From NCBI GenBank assembly GCA_001000675.1, contig LCHW01000005.1, forward strand, positions 1 to 17,463: DNA of 17,463 nucleotides, written 5' to 3'. Position 1 is the stretch's first letter. The number at the start of each line of letters is the position of its first letter. The DNA comes from Candidatus Wolfebacteria bacterium GW2011_GWE2_44_13. Its GTDB lineage: Bacteria; Patescibacteria; Paceibacteria; UBA6257; UBA9933. This document shows, one piece after another, positions 5,968 to 13,151 of this stretch. The notes beneath the pieces are model-generated. The model was not told the DNA's origin, made no database searches, and was given only the letters and a program-made list of their open reading frames with translations. Position numbers and translations under genes: made by a program.

Positions 5968-5989
5968 TGCGCGCTTCACTTGCAAATAA
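5933..5989 (+). CDS. Possible 18-codon leader ORF before pilC
   Basis: ATG at 5933 reads 18 codons (MSLEGGVLNDIIARFTCK) to TAA at 5987-5989, seven nt before the pilC start. It would begin about nine nt after the predicted start of the 5911 promoter. The right arm of the inverted repeat lies within its first codons. There is no conservation evidence and it may be chance. Confidence 0.2.
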   Translation: MSLEGGVLNDIIARFTCK

Positions 5990-5996
5990 CATTGGC

Positions 5997-7208
5997 ATGA
6001 AATTTACCTACACCGCAATAAAACAGGACGGAAAGATGGTTTCCGGAGAAATGGAAGCACAAGGCGCTGCACAAGTGCTTGAATTTATTGCATCACAGGG
6101 GTTGCGACCGGTTTCGTTAAAAAAAGAAAGCGCGGAGCAGGCTGCAAGTAAGGCAAGATTTTTACAATCAAATATAACAATTGGAGATAAAATATTTTTA
6201 ACAAAATACCTTGCGTTGATGCTACGTATCGGAACAGACCTGTTTAAGGCAATCGATATTCTCATTGCCGATTTTGATAAGCCGGCCGTGCGAGTATTGT
6301 TGTATGAGATACGCGCCAATCTTGAAAAAGGGCAGCCATTTCACGTTGCATTTGAAAAATATCCAAAATACTTTACGAGCGTATTCGTAAACCTTGTGAA
6401 GGCGGGCGAACAATCGGGAAATTTAGAAAAAACGTTTGAACAGTTGAGTGTTAATTTGCAGCGCGAACAATCATTGCGCCAAGAAGTTAAATCAGCATTA
6501 ACGTACCCTGTCATATTGGTTGGCGTTGCTTCGTTAGTTGTGCTTCTTTTGGTTAGTTTCGCATTGCCAAAAATATCAAAGCTCTTTGTAGATAGTGCAA
6601 CAGTCCCTCCACTATTTTCGCGAATTGTGTTTGGGATTGGATTATTTTTGAATCAATATATTTGGATCATTTTAATTCTCGTTATTGGTGGGGGAATGGG
6701 TGCGATGTTTTTGGTAAAAAATAATGATGCAGTGCGCAAAGTATTCCAGCATTTTATGCGGCGGTTACCGCTCATCGGTCCGCTATTAAGAAAGATTGCA
6801 ATTCAGCGATTTGCGCTTACGCTATCGTCACTATTTCAATCGGGGTTGCCGATATTGGAGGCGCTTGCCATAACCGCCGACGCAGTGGGAGATGCAGAGC
6901 TACGTGATGCAATTAATCGCATTGCAAAAGAGGGAATAGAAAAGGGCCTTACAATTGGTGATGCGTTTAAACGAGAGCCGGCCTTTCCAAAGGTAGTAAC
7001 AAATCTTGTTGCGATATCAGAAAAGAGCGGAAACTTAGCAAGTATTCTTGAGACGCTCGCGGAGTTTTACGAGGCAGAGATTAAAACTTCGGTAAAAGTA
7101 CTTGTTTCTTTCTTAGAGCCGGTGCTTTTATTAACAATTGGTGTTGTGGTGGGAACTATCGCGCTTGCTATTATCGTCCCCGTATATCAATTGATGGGTA
7201 ATTTCTAG
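5997..7208 (+). CDS. pilC: Type IV pilus inner-membrane platform protein PilC
   Basis: 403 residues, standard for PilC/GspF. It forms the membrane platform that PilB acts on during pilin assembly. Two GspF domains are visible: residues about 65-190 (LTKYLALMLRIGTDL, then EKYPKYFTSVFVNLVKAGEQSGNL) and about 268-395 (AIQRFALTLSSLFQSG, then LVAISEKSGNLASIL). Membrane segments lie at about 171-191, 219-240 and 370-394. The start at 5997 was chosen because MKFTYTAIKQDGK is the typical PilC opening; a TTG ten codons upstream overlaps the promoter -10 and is unlikely. It starts a tight + strand run with the pseudopilin gene 25 nt downstream. No SD upstream. Confidence 0.96.
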   Translation: MKFTYTAIKQDGKMVSGEMEAQGAAQVLEFIASQGLRPVSLKKESAEQAASKARFLQSNITIGDKIFLTKYLALMLRIGTDLFKAIDILIADFDKPAVRVLLYEIRANLEKGQPFHVAFEKYPKYFTSVFVNLVKAGEQSGNLEKTFEQLSVNLQREQSLRQEVKSALTYPVILVGVASLVVLLLVSFALPKISKLFVDSATVPPLFSRIVFGIGLFLNQYIWIILILVIGGGMGAMFLVKNNDAVRKVFQHFMRRLPLIGPLLRKIAIQRFALTLSSLFQSGLPILEALAITADAVGDAELRDAINRIAKEGIEKGLTIGDAFKREPAFPKVVTNLVAISEKSGNLASILETLAEFYEAEIKTSVKVLVSFLEPVLLLTIGVVVGTIALAIIVPVYQLMGNF

Positions 7209-7233
7209 GATCGCAAAAGAAAAATAGATACAC

Positions 7234-7731
7234 ATGAGCACAACTGCAAACAACATAGGTAAAAAGGAGACTCGAGCAGGAATGACGCTCGTCGAAATTA
7301 TTGTTGTAATGGGAATATTTGTGGTGCTCGCTGCATCGGTTCGCTTTTTCCCCATTGATTATTTTTATGCCCAAAGCCTTGAAGACGACGGAACTAAAAT
7401 AGCATTTACGCTTCGGGGAGCGCGCAATCGTGCGGTTGCACAAGAGGCAGAAAGCAAGTGGGGAGTTCATTTCGTGAATAGTGCTACGAGCACTGATTTC
7501 TATCAAGTGTTTAAAGGAGACACGTATGCGTTAGGAACAGTGGTTGAGCGGATAAATATGAACGAAACAGTGCAATTAGTAACACCTCCATCCGCATCTT
7601 CGACCGACATTATATTTTCAAAATTAGCTGGTTTGCCAACAGGGGGGAGCTCCATTATAATTTCATTAGTATCGAATCCATCAATAACAAAAACAGTAAC
7701 CATACTAGGAACGGGGCAGATAGAATATTAA
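7234..7731 (+). CDS. GspH/FimT-like minor pseudopilin
   Basis: 165 residues. Class III prepilin signal: basic leader ending KKETRAG (cleavage after G16), then MTLVEIIVVMGIFVVLAAS with glutamate E21 at +5. The rest is a small beta-rich head containing a GspH-like segment (FTLRGARNRAVAQEAESKWGV split by a variable loop). In this family such minor pilins prime assembly or sit at the fibre tip. It lies 25 nt after pilC and 4 nt before the next prepilin gene, so the three are probably one operon. No SD precedes the ATG. Confidence 0.88.
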   Translation: MSTTANNIGKKETRAGMTLVEIIVVMGIFVVLAASVRFFPIDYFYAQSLEDDGTKIAFTLRGARNRAVAQEAESKWGVHFVNSATSTDFYQVFKGDTYALGTVVERINMNETVQLVTPPSASSTDIIFSKLAGLPTGGSSIIISLVSNPSITKTVTILGTGQIEY

Positions 7732-7735
7732 AAAA

Positions 7736-9244
7736 ATGAATATTTTTACCGCGGGGACAAAAGGAAGGCGAGGTCAATCACTAGTGGAGATTCTTGTTGC
7801 ACTCGGAATAGGAGTGATATTGATTGGAGGAGTAACAGCATTGATTTCTGTAAATCTACGGAGCTCAAGTGAAGCAAAGATGACACAAGCAGCCGCTTCG
7901 CTTATTCAAGAAGTCGCCGAAGGAGCAAAGGCAAAAGCAGATGCCGATTGGGAGGGCTTCTATGGTTTGGGAAAAGGAACTGCGAATAAATATTATATAG
8001 CGTCTTCAACGCGCGCCATTACCGCGGGAACGGAGGCGATAGCTGTAGGAGGGTATGCGTTTACACGGTATTTTTATATTGAGAATGTAAAGAGAACCCA
8101 ATGTGGAACGGGTACGCCGACAGAAGCAGGTATAACGGGGACATGTGATAATAGTTTTCCGGATGCCGTAATTGCAGAAGATCCTTCATCGCAAAAGATA
8201 ACCACGGTTGTTGAATGGGCGGGAGGTAAAAACATAACGCAAGCGCAGTTTGTTTCGCGCACAGGAAGCGCAGCACTTCGACAAACTGATTGGAGTGGAG
8301 GAGGCGGAGACAATTCTATTTTAATAAGCCCTAATGATAAGTATTCCGTGGCAACAAACGTTGATACGGCAACAACATCAGGATCGATTGTAATGGCATT
8401 GTCGGGTGGCGGAGGAGCGCCAATGGTGCCGAATATTGACGGAGGCGCTGCAAATCACTGGGCATGGAATGATATTATTGGATGGATCGATTTTGGATAT
8501 GCTTCGGGAAATGTAGGAGTAAATAATGAAAAGCTTTTTGGATATGCGTCATCATCGATGGGATTTATTGCATTTGATTGTGCAACAACGCCAAACGGTA
8601 ATATTTGCAGTGGTCCGGCAGGGAATTGGAAGGTGTCAGTAGCAGGCTCCGCATTGCAAGGTTGGGCATACAATGATGCTATTGGCTGGATTAGTTTTGA
8701 TAGTGCAACTGCAATCGCCGTAACAGGACAGCCCTCCGCTTCGTATGGAGTAACAATTGACGGAGCAGGTAACTTTAGTGGGTTTGCATACAATGATGCT
8801 ATTGGCTGGATTCGTTTTAATTGCTCGGACACTTCGGGTAATACGTGCGTCCCGCCTGCGAGCCCAGCGGTTGATTTTAGAGTGAAGACTGCGTGGACCG
8901 CATCATCAGACACTGGGTCACTCACGTCGCCGATATTTGATTTGGGTGGGCAAGGCACAGTGAACTCTGTAATTTGGAAGGGGGCTGCGAACGGGGGAGC
9001 GGTGCGATTCCAAATAGCCGCTTCAGATATTTCAACAGGGCCATGGACTGATACTGATTATAAAGGTCCTGGTGGCACATCGGGAACGGAGTATACGACT
9101 GATGGGGCTGATGTTGTAACGCCACTAAGTCCAAAAGACTTTTCAAGCGTTCGGTATGTGCGCTATAAGATTATTTTGGAATCAAACGCAGGACGTACTG
9201 ATGGACCGGAAGTAAGAGATGTAATACTGAATTACAGTCGATAG
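7736..9244 (+). CDS. Large minor pilin with aromatic repeats and beta-sandwich-like end (candidate tip adhesin)
   Basis: 502 residues, far longer than a normal pilin. Class III signal: leader ending TKGRRG (cleavage after G13), then QSLVEILVALGIGVILI with glutamate at +5. After a pilin-like segment (to about 185) comes a glycine-rich linker, then repeats of the form G-W/F-A-Y/W-N-D-x-I-G-W-I-x-F at 241-253, 308-321 and 348-361, with a worn copy at 268-281. The last two are encoded by an identical 27-nt stretch 120 nt apart. The end (about 385-500) has the pattern of a carbohydrate-binding-like beta-sandwich (SLTSPIFDLGG, YVRYKIILES, PEVRDVILNY). Such modular minor pilins typically cap pili and touch surfaces; that role is inferred. 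The cysteine pairs at C123/C137, C282/C291 and C363/C371 could be disulphides. It lies 4 nt after the preceding gene. Confidence 0.85.
   Translation: MNIFTAGTKGRRGQSLVEILVALGIGVILIGGVTALISVNLRSSSEAKMTQAAASLIQEVAEGAKAKADADWEGFYGLGKGTANKYYIASSTRAITAGTEAIAVGGYAFTRYFYIENVKRTQCGTGTPTEAGITGTCDNSFPDAVIAEDPSSQKITTVVEWAGGKNITQAQFVSRTGSAALRQTDWSGGGGDNSILISPNDKYSVATNVDTATTSGSIVMALSGGGGAPMVPNIDGGAANHWAWNDIIGWIDFGYASGNVGVNNEKLFGYASSSMGFIAFDCATTPNGNICSGPAGNWKVSVAGSALQGWAYNDAIGWISFDSATAIAVTGQPSASYGVTIDGAGNFSGFAYNDAIGWIRFNCSDTSGNTCVPPASPAVDFRVKTAWTASSDTGSLTSPIFDLGGQGTVNSVIWKGAANGGAVRFQIAASDISTGPWTDTDYKGPGGTSGTEYTTDGADVVTPLSPKDFSSVRYVRYKIILESNAGRTDGPEVRDVILNYSR
8667..8813 (+). repeat. Exact 27-nt direct repeat within the minor pilin gene
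   Basis: The 27-nt stretch beginning GCATACAATGATGCTATT occurs at 8667-8693 and again at 8787-8813, 120 nt apart, encoding AYNDAIGWI twice. The lack of synonymous drift suggests a recent duplication or gene conversion of a 40-residue unit. Confidence 0.85.
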
Positions 9245-9272
9245 GAATTGTGAAGTATACGTATCGAAAACG

Positions 9273-9302
9273 TTCCTGTTATGAAGGCTGATGTGGTATA
9301 CT
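9273..9302 (+). promoter_or_regulatory. Extended -10 promoter before the small membrane protein
   Basis: TGG-TATACT with TATACT at 9297-9302 and a weak -35 TTCCTG at 9273-9278 (18 nt). Predicted leader to the ATG at 9332 is about 23 nt with no SD. It would start a second transcript covering the last three pilus genes. Confidence 0.55.
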
Positions 9303-9331
9303 TAAATAAATAAATTTTCTAAATAGTACCT

Positions 9332-9760
9332 ATGTCAAAAATAAATAAAATATTAATAGCTTTGGTAGTAGTATTAGCAGTTGCATTGGGAGTTGTGTTA
9401 TATTGGCAGCGAGTTGGGTTTGAGCCAAAATATTCTGCAGTATATTTAAATACGGGTGATATTTATTTTGGAAAATTGTCTCGGTTTCCTCGCATGACAT
9501 TGCGTGATGTTTGGTTTATGGAAAAAGGCGGTGACGCACAACAAGGGTTCGGCTTGGCCAAATTTGAAAATGCTTTTTGGGGACCAGAAGATAAGCTTGT
9601 TATCAATGACGAAAATATTATTTGGACAACTGAGCTAAGAGCTGACAGTGAGGTAGTACTCGCGATTAAAAATCCAAGAATCGCTACGCCGACACAGCAA
9701 GCGGTAGTAGATCAACAACAAGGAGCTCCGGAAAATGAAGAAGTGCAGGGAGTAGAATAA
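9332..9760 (+). CDS. Small membrane-anchored protein of the pilus locus, function unknown
   Basis: 142 residues; family not recognised with confidence. A short basic start (MSKINK) leads into one membrane helix at about 7-25 (ILIALVVVLAVALGVVLYW), so the rest should face outside. The outer part has a YSAVYLNTGDIYFGKLSRFP motif and an aromatic-rich segment, then a glutamine/glutamate-rich tail. It lies between minor-pilin genes and 18 nt before the next gene, so it is probably an accessory pilus protein. By position it could stand in for PilO or PilP, but no sequence match to either is evident. Confidence 0.75.
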   Translation: MSKINKILIALVVVLAVALGVVLYWQRVGFEPKYSAVYLNTGDIYFGKLSRFPRMTLRDVWFMEKGGDAQQGFGLAKFENAFWGPEDKLVINDENIIWTTELRADSEVVLAIKNPRIATPTQQAVVDQQQGAPENEEVQGVE

Positions 9761-9778
9761 GATACCAATACAATATAC

Positions 9779-10261
9779 ATGCAAGACAAAAAGGCGATAC
9801 AGCAAAAAGCACAAAGGTATATGCAAGGAATTGTCGCGTTGCCCTTGATGCTTTTGATTAGTGCGGTTGTTTTAGAAATAACGGCCGCAACGACCTTGGT
9901 TGCCTTCTATGTGTTACAAGGAAATGCAGGAGCACGTACTGTGGCAGAGGCATTGACGACTGCGCGTTCAGGGATAGACGACGCTTCGCTGCAGATTGTG
10001 CGAGGGACGATTACGAGTGCGTCCTATGTGTTAACAATCGATACACAGCATAAAGCAACGATTACCGTGTGTAAGGATGGCAGAAAAACAACAAGCTGCA
10101 CATCGTTAGGTGGATGTGACTATAGTAATCCAAGTGATGTGGGAAAAGTGGAAGTAACCTCGGTCGGAACGGTTAAAAATAAAAACAGTTGTGTGCGTGC
10201 CATCTATGCAATTGACGGGGACACGAGTGAAATAAAATTGGAATCATTGAAAGAGATTTAG
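9779..10261 (+). CDS. PilX-like atypical minor pilin or membrane protein
   Basis: 160 residues. It has a prepilin-like start: polar basic leader to G17, then a long hydrophobic helix (IVALPLMLLISAVVLEITAATTLVAFYVL, about 18-46). The +5 glutamate is replaced by proline (P22), with a glutamate later at E33. A small head follows with four cysteines at about 98, 106, 113 and 138. Gene order and layout match PilX-type minor pilins, which often have a worn N-terminal motif. Whether it is cleaved by prepilin peptidase is uncertain; it may stay as a single-pass membrane protein. It is 18 nt after the preceding gene and 15 nt before the PilM-PilN gene, with no SD. Confidence 0.65.
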   Translation: MQDKKAIQQKAQRYMQGIVALPLMLLISAVVLEITAATTLVAFYVLQGNAGARTVAEALTTARSGIDDASLQIVRGTITSASYVLTIDTQHKATITVCKDGRKTTSCTSLGGCDYSNPSDVGKVEVTSVGTVKNKNSCVRAIYAIDGDTSEIKLESLKEI

Positions 10262-10276
10262 TAGTACAGAAACGAC

Positions 10277-11785
10277 ATGGACAAAGCGATCATAAAAAAA
10301 ATAATAGACACCATTAATCCGCCAGTGCAAATTGGAGGGTTAGAGGCGAGCGATTCCTATATTAGATACGTCTCAATAAAAGGGAAAAAGGCAGATTTTG
10401 TTTCCGCAAAATTAGAGCCAGGCATTATTGAGGACGGAAAAATAAAAGATAAGGAAAAACTGTTTGGTGTGCTGGCGAGTTTTCATGATCAAATGGTCGG
10501 AAAAGAAAAGAGAATCTGGACTATTGCGAGCATTTCTGATAGCAACGTCTATACAGAGATGTTTATGTTGCCGAAGTCGACAGGGGAGGGGTTGAAAGAA
10601 GCAGCGCAGTTGAACTTGCAAATGATATCGCCGATCGATTTTAATTTGGCGCATGCCGATTGGCATCAAGTAGGGGAGCGTGAAGTGGCAGGCGTCCTGC
10701 AAAGTGAAATATTAGGAGCGTTCGTACCGAAACAGTTTATTGAAGAATTCGAGCAAATTGCCGATCGAGCAGGGTTTGAAATTGCGGCAATCGAATTTCC
10801 CATGCTCGCACTTACAAGAGCGATTGTTGAACTAAGCGATCAGTTTGATAAAAAGAAAAATTATCTCGTATTCCGCCTCGGGAGTGACGGCATCTCATTC
10901 GGACTAGTAAAGAACGGAGAATTATATTTCCTACATTTTGTGGGATGGGCCACGGTGTATGGAACGGAGCGAAGAGCAACATTGCAATCATTGAAAAAAA
11001 TGATTGTCGATGAAATTCATAAAGTGCTTAGCTTTTACGAAACGCATTGGGAGGGAACATTGACCGATCTGTTTCTTGTAACGCCGACGTTTGAAAAAGA
11101 AATAAAAGAAGCAATCACGGAGAATTTTCCAAACCTACGGGTAGAAATTCCAAACCTCCCCCAGTTTAAGGAGCTTTCTATCGGCTGGTTCAGCGTACTA
11201 GGCTCTGCGTTTCGTGGAATTATTCCACGTGATGCAGATACAATGGTGAGCCTAGCAACGGCAAAGACACGAGATAAATACGAATTGCACCAAATGACCA
11301 ATTTTGTGCGATTGTGGAGAAACGTGGTTGTGACGGTTTTGGGCGGAGTGTTTTTATTGCTTATCGGGTTAGACATCTTTTTGGGAAGTAGCGGTAAAAC
11401 ATTGGCACAAAAACTTGCAGATACATCACGAAATCCTGCGATAGAACAGCTAGATGAATTACAGAAAGAAGCAAATATATTCAATCAAAAAATTGATTCG
11501 CTCGCACGCGCACAGCAAGAACGGTTACGATGGTCTGGATTTTTTGAAGATATGCAAAAAATGGCGGGGTCAGATATCGTGGTTAAGCGAATTTTGATTG
11601 AAAGCATAGACGCTCCAGTGACTATTTTTGGAGAGTCAGCAGCGCAACCAGCTATCGGCGAATTTAAAAAGGCGTTGGAAGCAAATCCAAAATTATCCGA
11701 AGTGCGATTTCAGCTTTCCAGCGTTTCACAAGCAGAGGGTGGAAAGTTTTCATTTTCAATGAGTTTTAAAATAGTAAATCTATAG
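10277..11785 (+). CDS. pilM: Fused PilM-PilN type IV pilus assembly protein
   Basis: 502 residues. Residues about 15-330 are PilM-like, the actin-fold cytoplasmic scaffold protein (GGLEASDSYIRYVSI start, IGWFSVLGSAFRGII near 302-316). A membrane helix lies at about 349-370 (NVVVTVLGGVFLLLIGLDIF). The outer part is PilN-like: a coiled-coil-prone stretch (about 388-417, LDELQKEANIFNQKIDSLAR), then a ferredoxin-like region to the end (VVKRILIESIDA, FSFSMSFKIV). In most bacteria PilM and PilN are separate, and PilM grips the cytoplasmic N-terminus of PilN; here the two are joined through the helix. The PilM ATP-site motifs are not clear by eye. It ends the pilus locus and is followed by a strong terminator. 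No SD upstream. Confidence 0.88.
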   Translation: MDKAIIKKIIDTINPPVQIGGLEASDSYIRYVSIKGKKADFVSAKLEPGIIEDGKIKDKEKLFGVLASFHDQMVGKEKRIWTIASISDSNVYTEMFMLPKSTGEGLKEAAQLNLQMISPIDFNLAHADWHQVGEREVAGVLQSEILGAFVPKQFIEEFEQIADRAGFEIAAIEFPMLALTRAIVELSDQFDKKKNYLVFRLGSDGISFGLVKNGELYFLHFVGWATVYGTERRATLQSLKKMIVDEIHKVLSFYETHWEGTLTDLFLVTPTFEKEIKEAITENFPNLRVEIPNLPQFKELSIGWFSVLGSAFRGIIPRDADTMVSLATAKTRDKYELHQMTNFVRLWRNVVVTVLGGVFLLLIGLDIFLGSSGKTLAQKLADTSRNPAIEQLDELQKEANIFNQKIDSLARAQQERLRWSGFFEDMQKMAGSDIVVKRILIESIDAPVTIFGESAAQPAIGEFKKALEANPKLSEVRFQLSSVSQAEGGKFSFSMSFKIVNL

Positions 11786-11787
11786 TA

Positions 11788-11811
11788 AAAGCCGCCCAAA
11801 GGGGCGGCTTT
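11788..11811. terminator. Terminator ending the pilus locus
   Basis: 10-bp stem AAAGCCGCCC (11788-11797) and GGGCGGCTTT (11802-11811) around AAAG, 3 nt past the stop. It sits between converging genes and can serve both strands. Confidence 0.85.
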
Positions 11812-11836
11812 ATGTATGGGTTTGGTAAAGCATTGC

Positions 11837-12778
11837 TCAGGCAAGCGAATCGAGTTGACTCAAAGCCTCGGTAAGACTTTTTTGAAGGTTGAGTAAATCC
11901 TGCTGCACGTCGATGGGATGCGGAGTAGTAATTTTCCCCAGCTCCGTTTGAGAAATAGCTCTCAATTCCACGAGCGCTTCCGCGAATTTTTTGCCGGTAG
12001 TGACAACGTTGCGTAGGACCAATTGCGCGTGGCTTACGGGTGCGCGTCCGCGCGATCCTTGCCGGGCATCGATGTTGTGCTTTTCGGCAACACCGCGCAA
12101 GATGCGGGCGATTTTGTTGGGATGGATTGGCTTGCTGCCATTTGCCCGCACGGCTTCCTTGATCTTTTGCAGTAAAAGCTTCTGGTGCTCTTGCGAGAAT
12201 TTTGCAAGCTGAAGTGCAACGCCGGCGCCGAGCTTCCCGTGCATAAGTAATATCTGTACTTCCTCGATAAGATTGAGAAAGCGGAGATAATACAGTGTTT
12301 GGTGTGGCTTCATGCCAAGTCGTTCTCCGGCTTCGGTTTGGTTCAGCTTGAACCGTTGCTGAAGTTCGTGAAGCGCGAGCGCGATTTCGATGATCGAAAA
12401 ATCTTTTCTACGGATGTTTGCAATTGCGCTCGACAAGTAAACGTCGTTGTCGTTCATCGGGGGCCGAATATAACAGGAAACCCCTTTTAGCTTGCCGAGT
12501 TGAACAGAGCGGTAGCGATTTTCCCCATCGACAATAAGAACGTTCCTGCCATTATCACGGAGGACGACATCAATCGGCTTCTCAACGTCTCCACGCTCTT
12601 TGCACGATAAAGCAAGGGCTTCAAGCTCGGAGGGGTCAAAAAACTTTCTTGGTTGATCGGGGTTAGGAACAATGAGCTTAAGAGGAATCCTTACGGTAGT
12701 GCCGACTTCGGCTTTAATTATTCCGTCTGTAATAACTGCCCAGGGGACTTCAATCTGCTTGTTCTTGTGCTTCGACAT
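11837..12778 (-). CDS. ParB/Spo0J-family DNA-binding protein
   Basis: 313 residues. The N-terminal ParB nuclease-like/CTP-binding fold spans about 30-122: PNPDQPRKFFDP (box I, 38-49), VDGENRYRSVQLG (83-95; a variant of the usual GERRxRA, with N for the first R) and ANIRRKDFSIIE (120-131, equivalent to ENxQRxDLxxxE). A helix-turn-helix follows (about 145-170, LNQTEAGERLGMKPHQTLYYL), then a region unlike chromosomal ParB. No ParA gene is adjacent, so it is a solitary ParB-like protein and may be a regulator rather than a partition protein. The ATG has a strong SD (GGAGG, 6 nt before) and the gene is about 54% GC, unlike the + strand genes. It may be horizontally acquired, or simply a differently expressed resident gene. 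Confidence 0.88.
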   Translation of the reverse strand: MSKHKNKQIEVPWAVITDGIIKAEVGTTVRIPLKLIVPNPDQPRKFFDPSELEALALSCKERGDVEKPIDVVLRDNGRNVLIVDGENRYRSVQLGKLKGVSCYIRPPMNDNDVYLSSAIANIRRKDFSIIEIALALHELQQRFKLNQTEAGERLGMKPHQTLYYLRFLNLIEEVQILLMHGKLGAGVALQLAKFSQEHQKLLLQKIKEAVRANGSKPIHPNKIARILRGVAEKHNIDARQGSRGRAPVSHAQLVLRNVVTTGKKFAEALVELRAISQTELGKITTPHPIDVQQDLLNLQKSLTEALSQLDSLA

Positions 12779-12783
12779 CGCTT

Positions 12784-12790
12784 ACCTCCT
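12784..12790 (-). promoter_or_regulatory. Strong Shine-Dalgarno site of the ParB-like gene
   Basis: On the - strand AGGAGGT precedes the ATG with six nt between GGAGG and ATG (ATAGGAGGTAAGCG then ATG). It fixes the start codon and is the best SD in the window. Confidence 0.85.
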
Positions 12791-12809
12791 ATAAGGGGAA
12801 TGAGTTTCT

Positions 12810-12878
12810 GTAAAGGATACTGAAATCAAATAACCACAAAATGAAGCAAAACGCAAGTAAAATGCGTGGTATCCTTAC
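12810..12878. promoter_or_regulatory. Inverted repeats upstream of the ParB-like gene (possible operator)
   Basis: GTAAAGGATAC (12810-12820) and GTATCCTTAC (12869-12878) are reverse complements apart from one extra A. A second repeat ACGCA/TGCGT (12851-12855, 12863-12867) lies between them. They cover the promoter region of a gene that encodes a helix-turn-helix protein, so self-regulation is plausible but unproven. Confidence 0.4.
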
Positions 12879-12882
12879 TCAA

Positions 12883-12910
12883 AACAAATACGCCTTTTGG
12901 CGTATTTGTT
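12883..12910 (-). terminator. Terminator downstream of tRNA-Gly
   Basis: 12-bp perfect stem AACAAATACGCC (12883-12894) and GGCGTATTTGTT (12899-12910) with a 4-nt loop, starting 3 nt past the CCA end of the tRNA on the - strand and followed there by TT. Confidence 0.85.
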
Positions 12911-12913
12911 AGG

Positions 12914-12988
12914 TGGAGCGGGTAGGGGGAATCGAACCCCCATCCATAGCTTGGAAGGCTATTATAATAACCATTATACGATACCCGC
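12914..12988 (-). tRNA. trnG: tRNA-Gly, anticodon UCC, CCA encoded
   Basis: Acceptor stem GCGGGTA/TACCCGC pairs fully (7 bp, complement of 12982-12988 and 12918-12924), discriminator U, then CCA in the genome (complement of 12914-12916). The anticodon stem ATAGC/GCTAT encloses the loop CTTCCAA, so the anticodon is TCC (complement of 12953-12955), which reads GGA/GGG glycine codons. The T loop TTCGATT is intact. The 72-nt body plus CCA is normal. Confidence 0.96.
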
Positions 12989-13013
12989 TGCATTGAAAAA
13001 TTCAATATGCTTG

Positions 13014-13042
13014 AATATAGCAAATAAGAAGATGATTTTCAA
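13014..13042 (-). promoter_or_regulatory. tRNA-Gly promoter (TTGAAA, 17 nt, TGC-TATATT)
   Basis: On the - strand TTGAAA (complement of 13037-13042) and TATATT (complement of 13014-13019) are 17 nt apart, with TGC before the -10 (extended type). Placed 26 nt upstream of the tRNA 5' end. Confidence 0.7.
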
Positions 13043-13142
13043 GGCCAAAGAGATATGAGCCGTTCCAAAAGATAATCAAGAAATATACAAAAAGAAAATA
13101 AAAATATTTTCGTGTTGAGAGCGTTTTTATAGCGGATCAAAT

Positions 13143-13151
13143 TTATCCACA
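13143..13151 (+). promoter_or_regulatory. Isolated DnaA-box match (TTATCCACA)
   Basis: Exact match to the consensus TTATnCACA in an AT-rich gap. A one-mismatch site TAATTCACA lies at 13309-13317. Two sites do not make an origin; this may be a regulatory DnaA site or chance. Confidence 0.35.

Noticed and set aside
5788..5985. 65-codon - strand frame between pilB and pilC
   Set aside because: It overlaps a terminator, the inverted repeat and promoters, and shows no recognisable protein features.
5967..5996. TTG start ten codons upstream for pilC
   Set aside because: It overlaps the -10 element at 5962-5967, and the ATG at 5997 gives the normal PilC N-terminus.
12914..12988. Glycine tRNA reading UGA, as in some CPR with altered codes
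   Set aside because: The anticodon is UCC, not UCA, and all long frames are consistent with UGA as stop.
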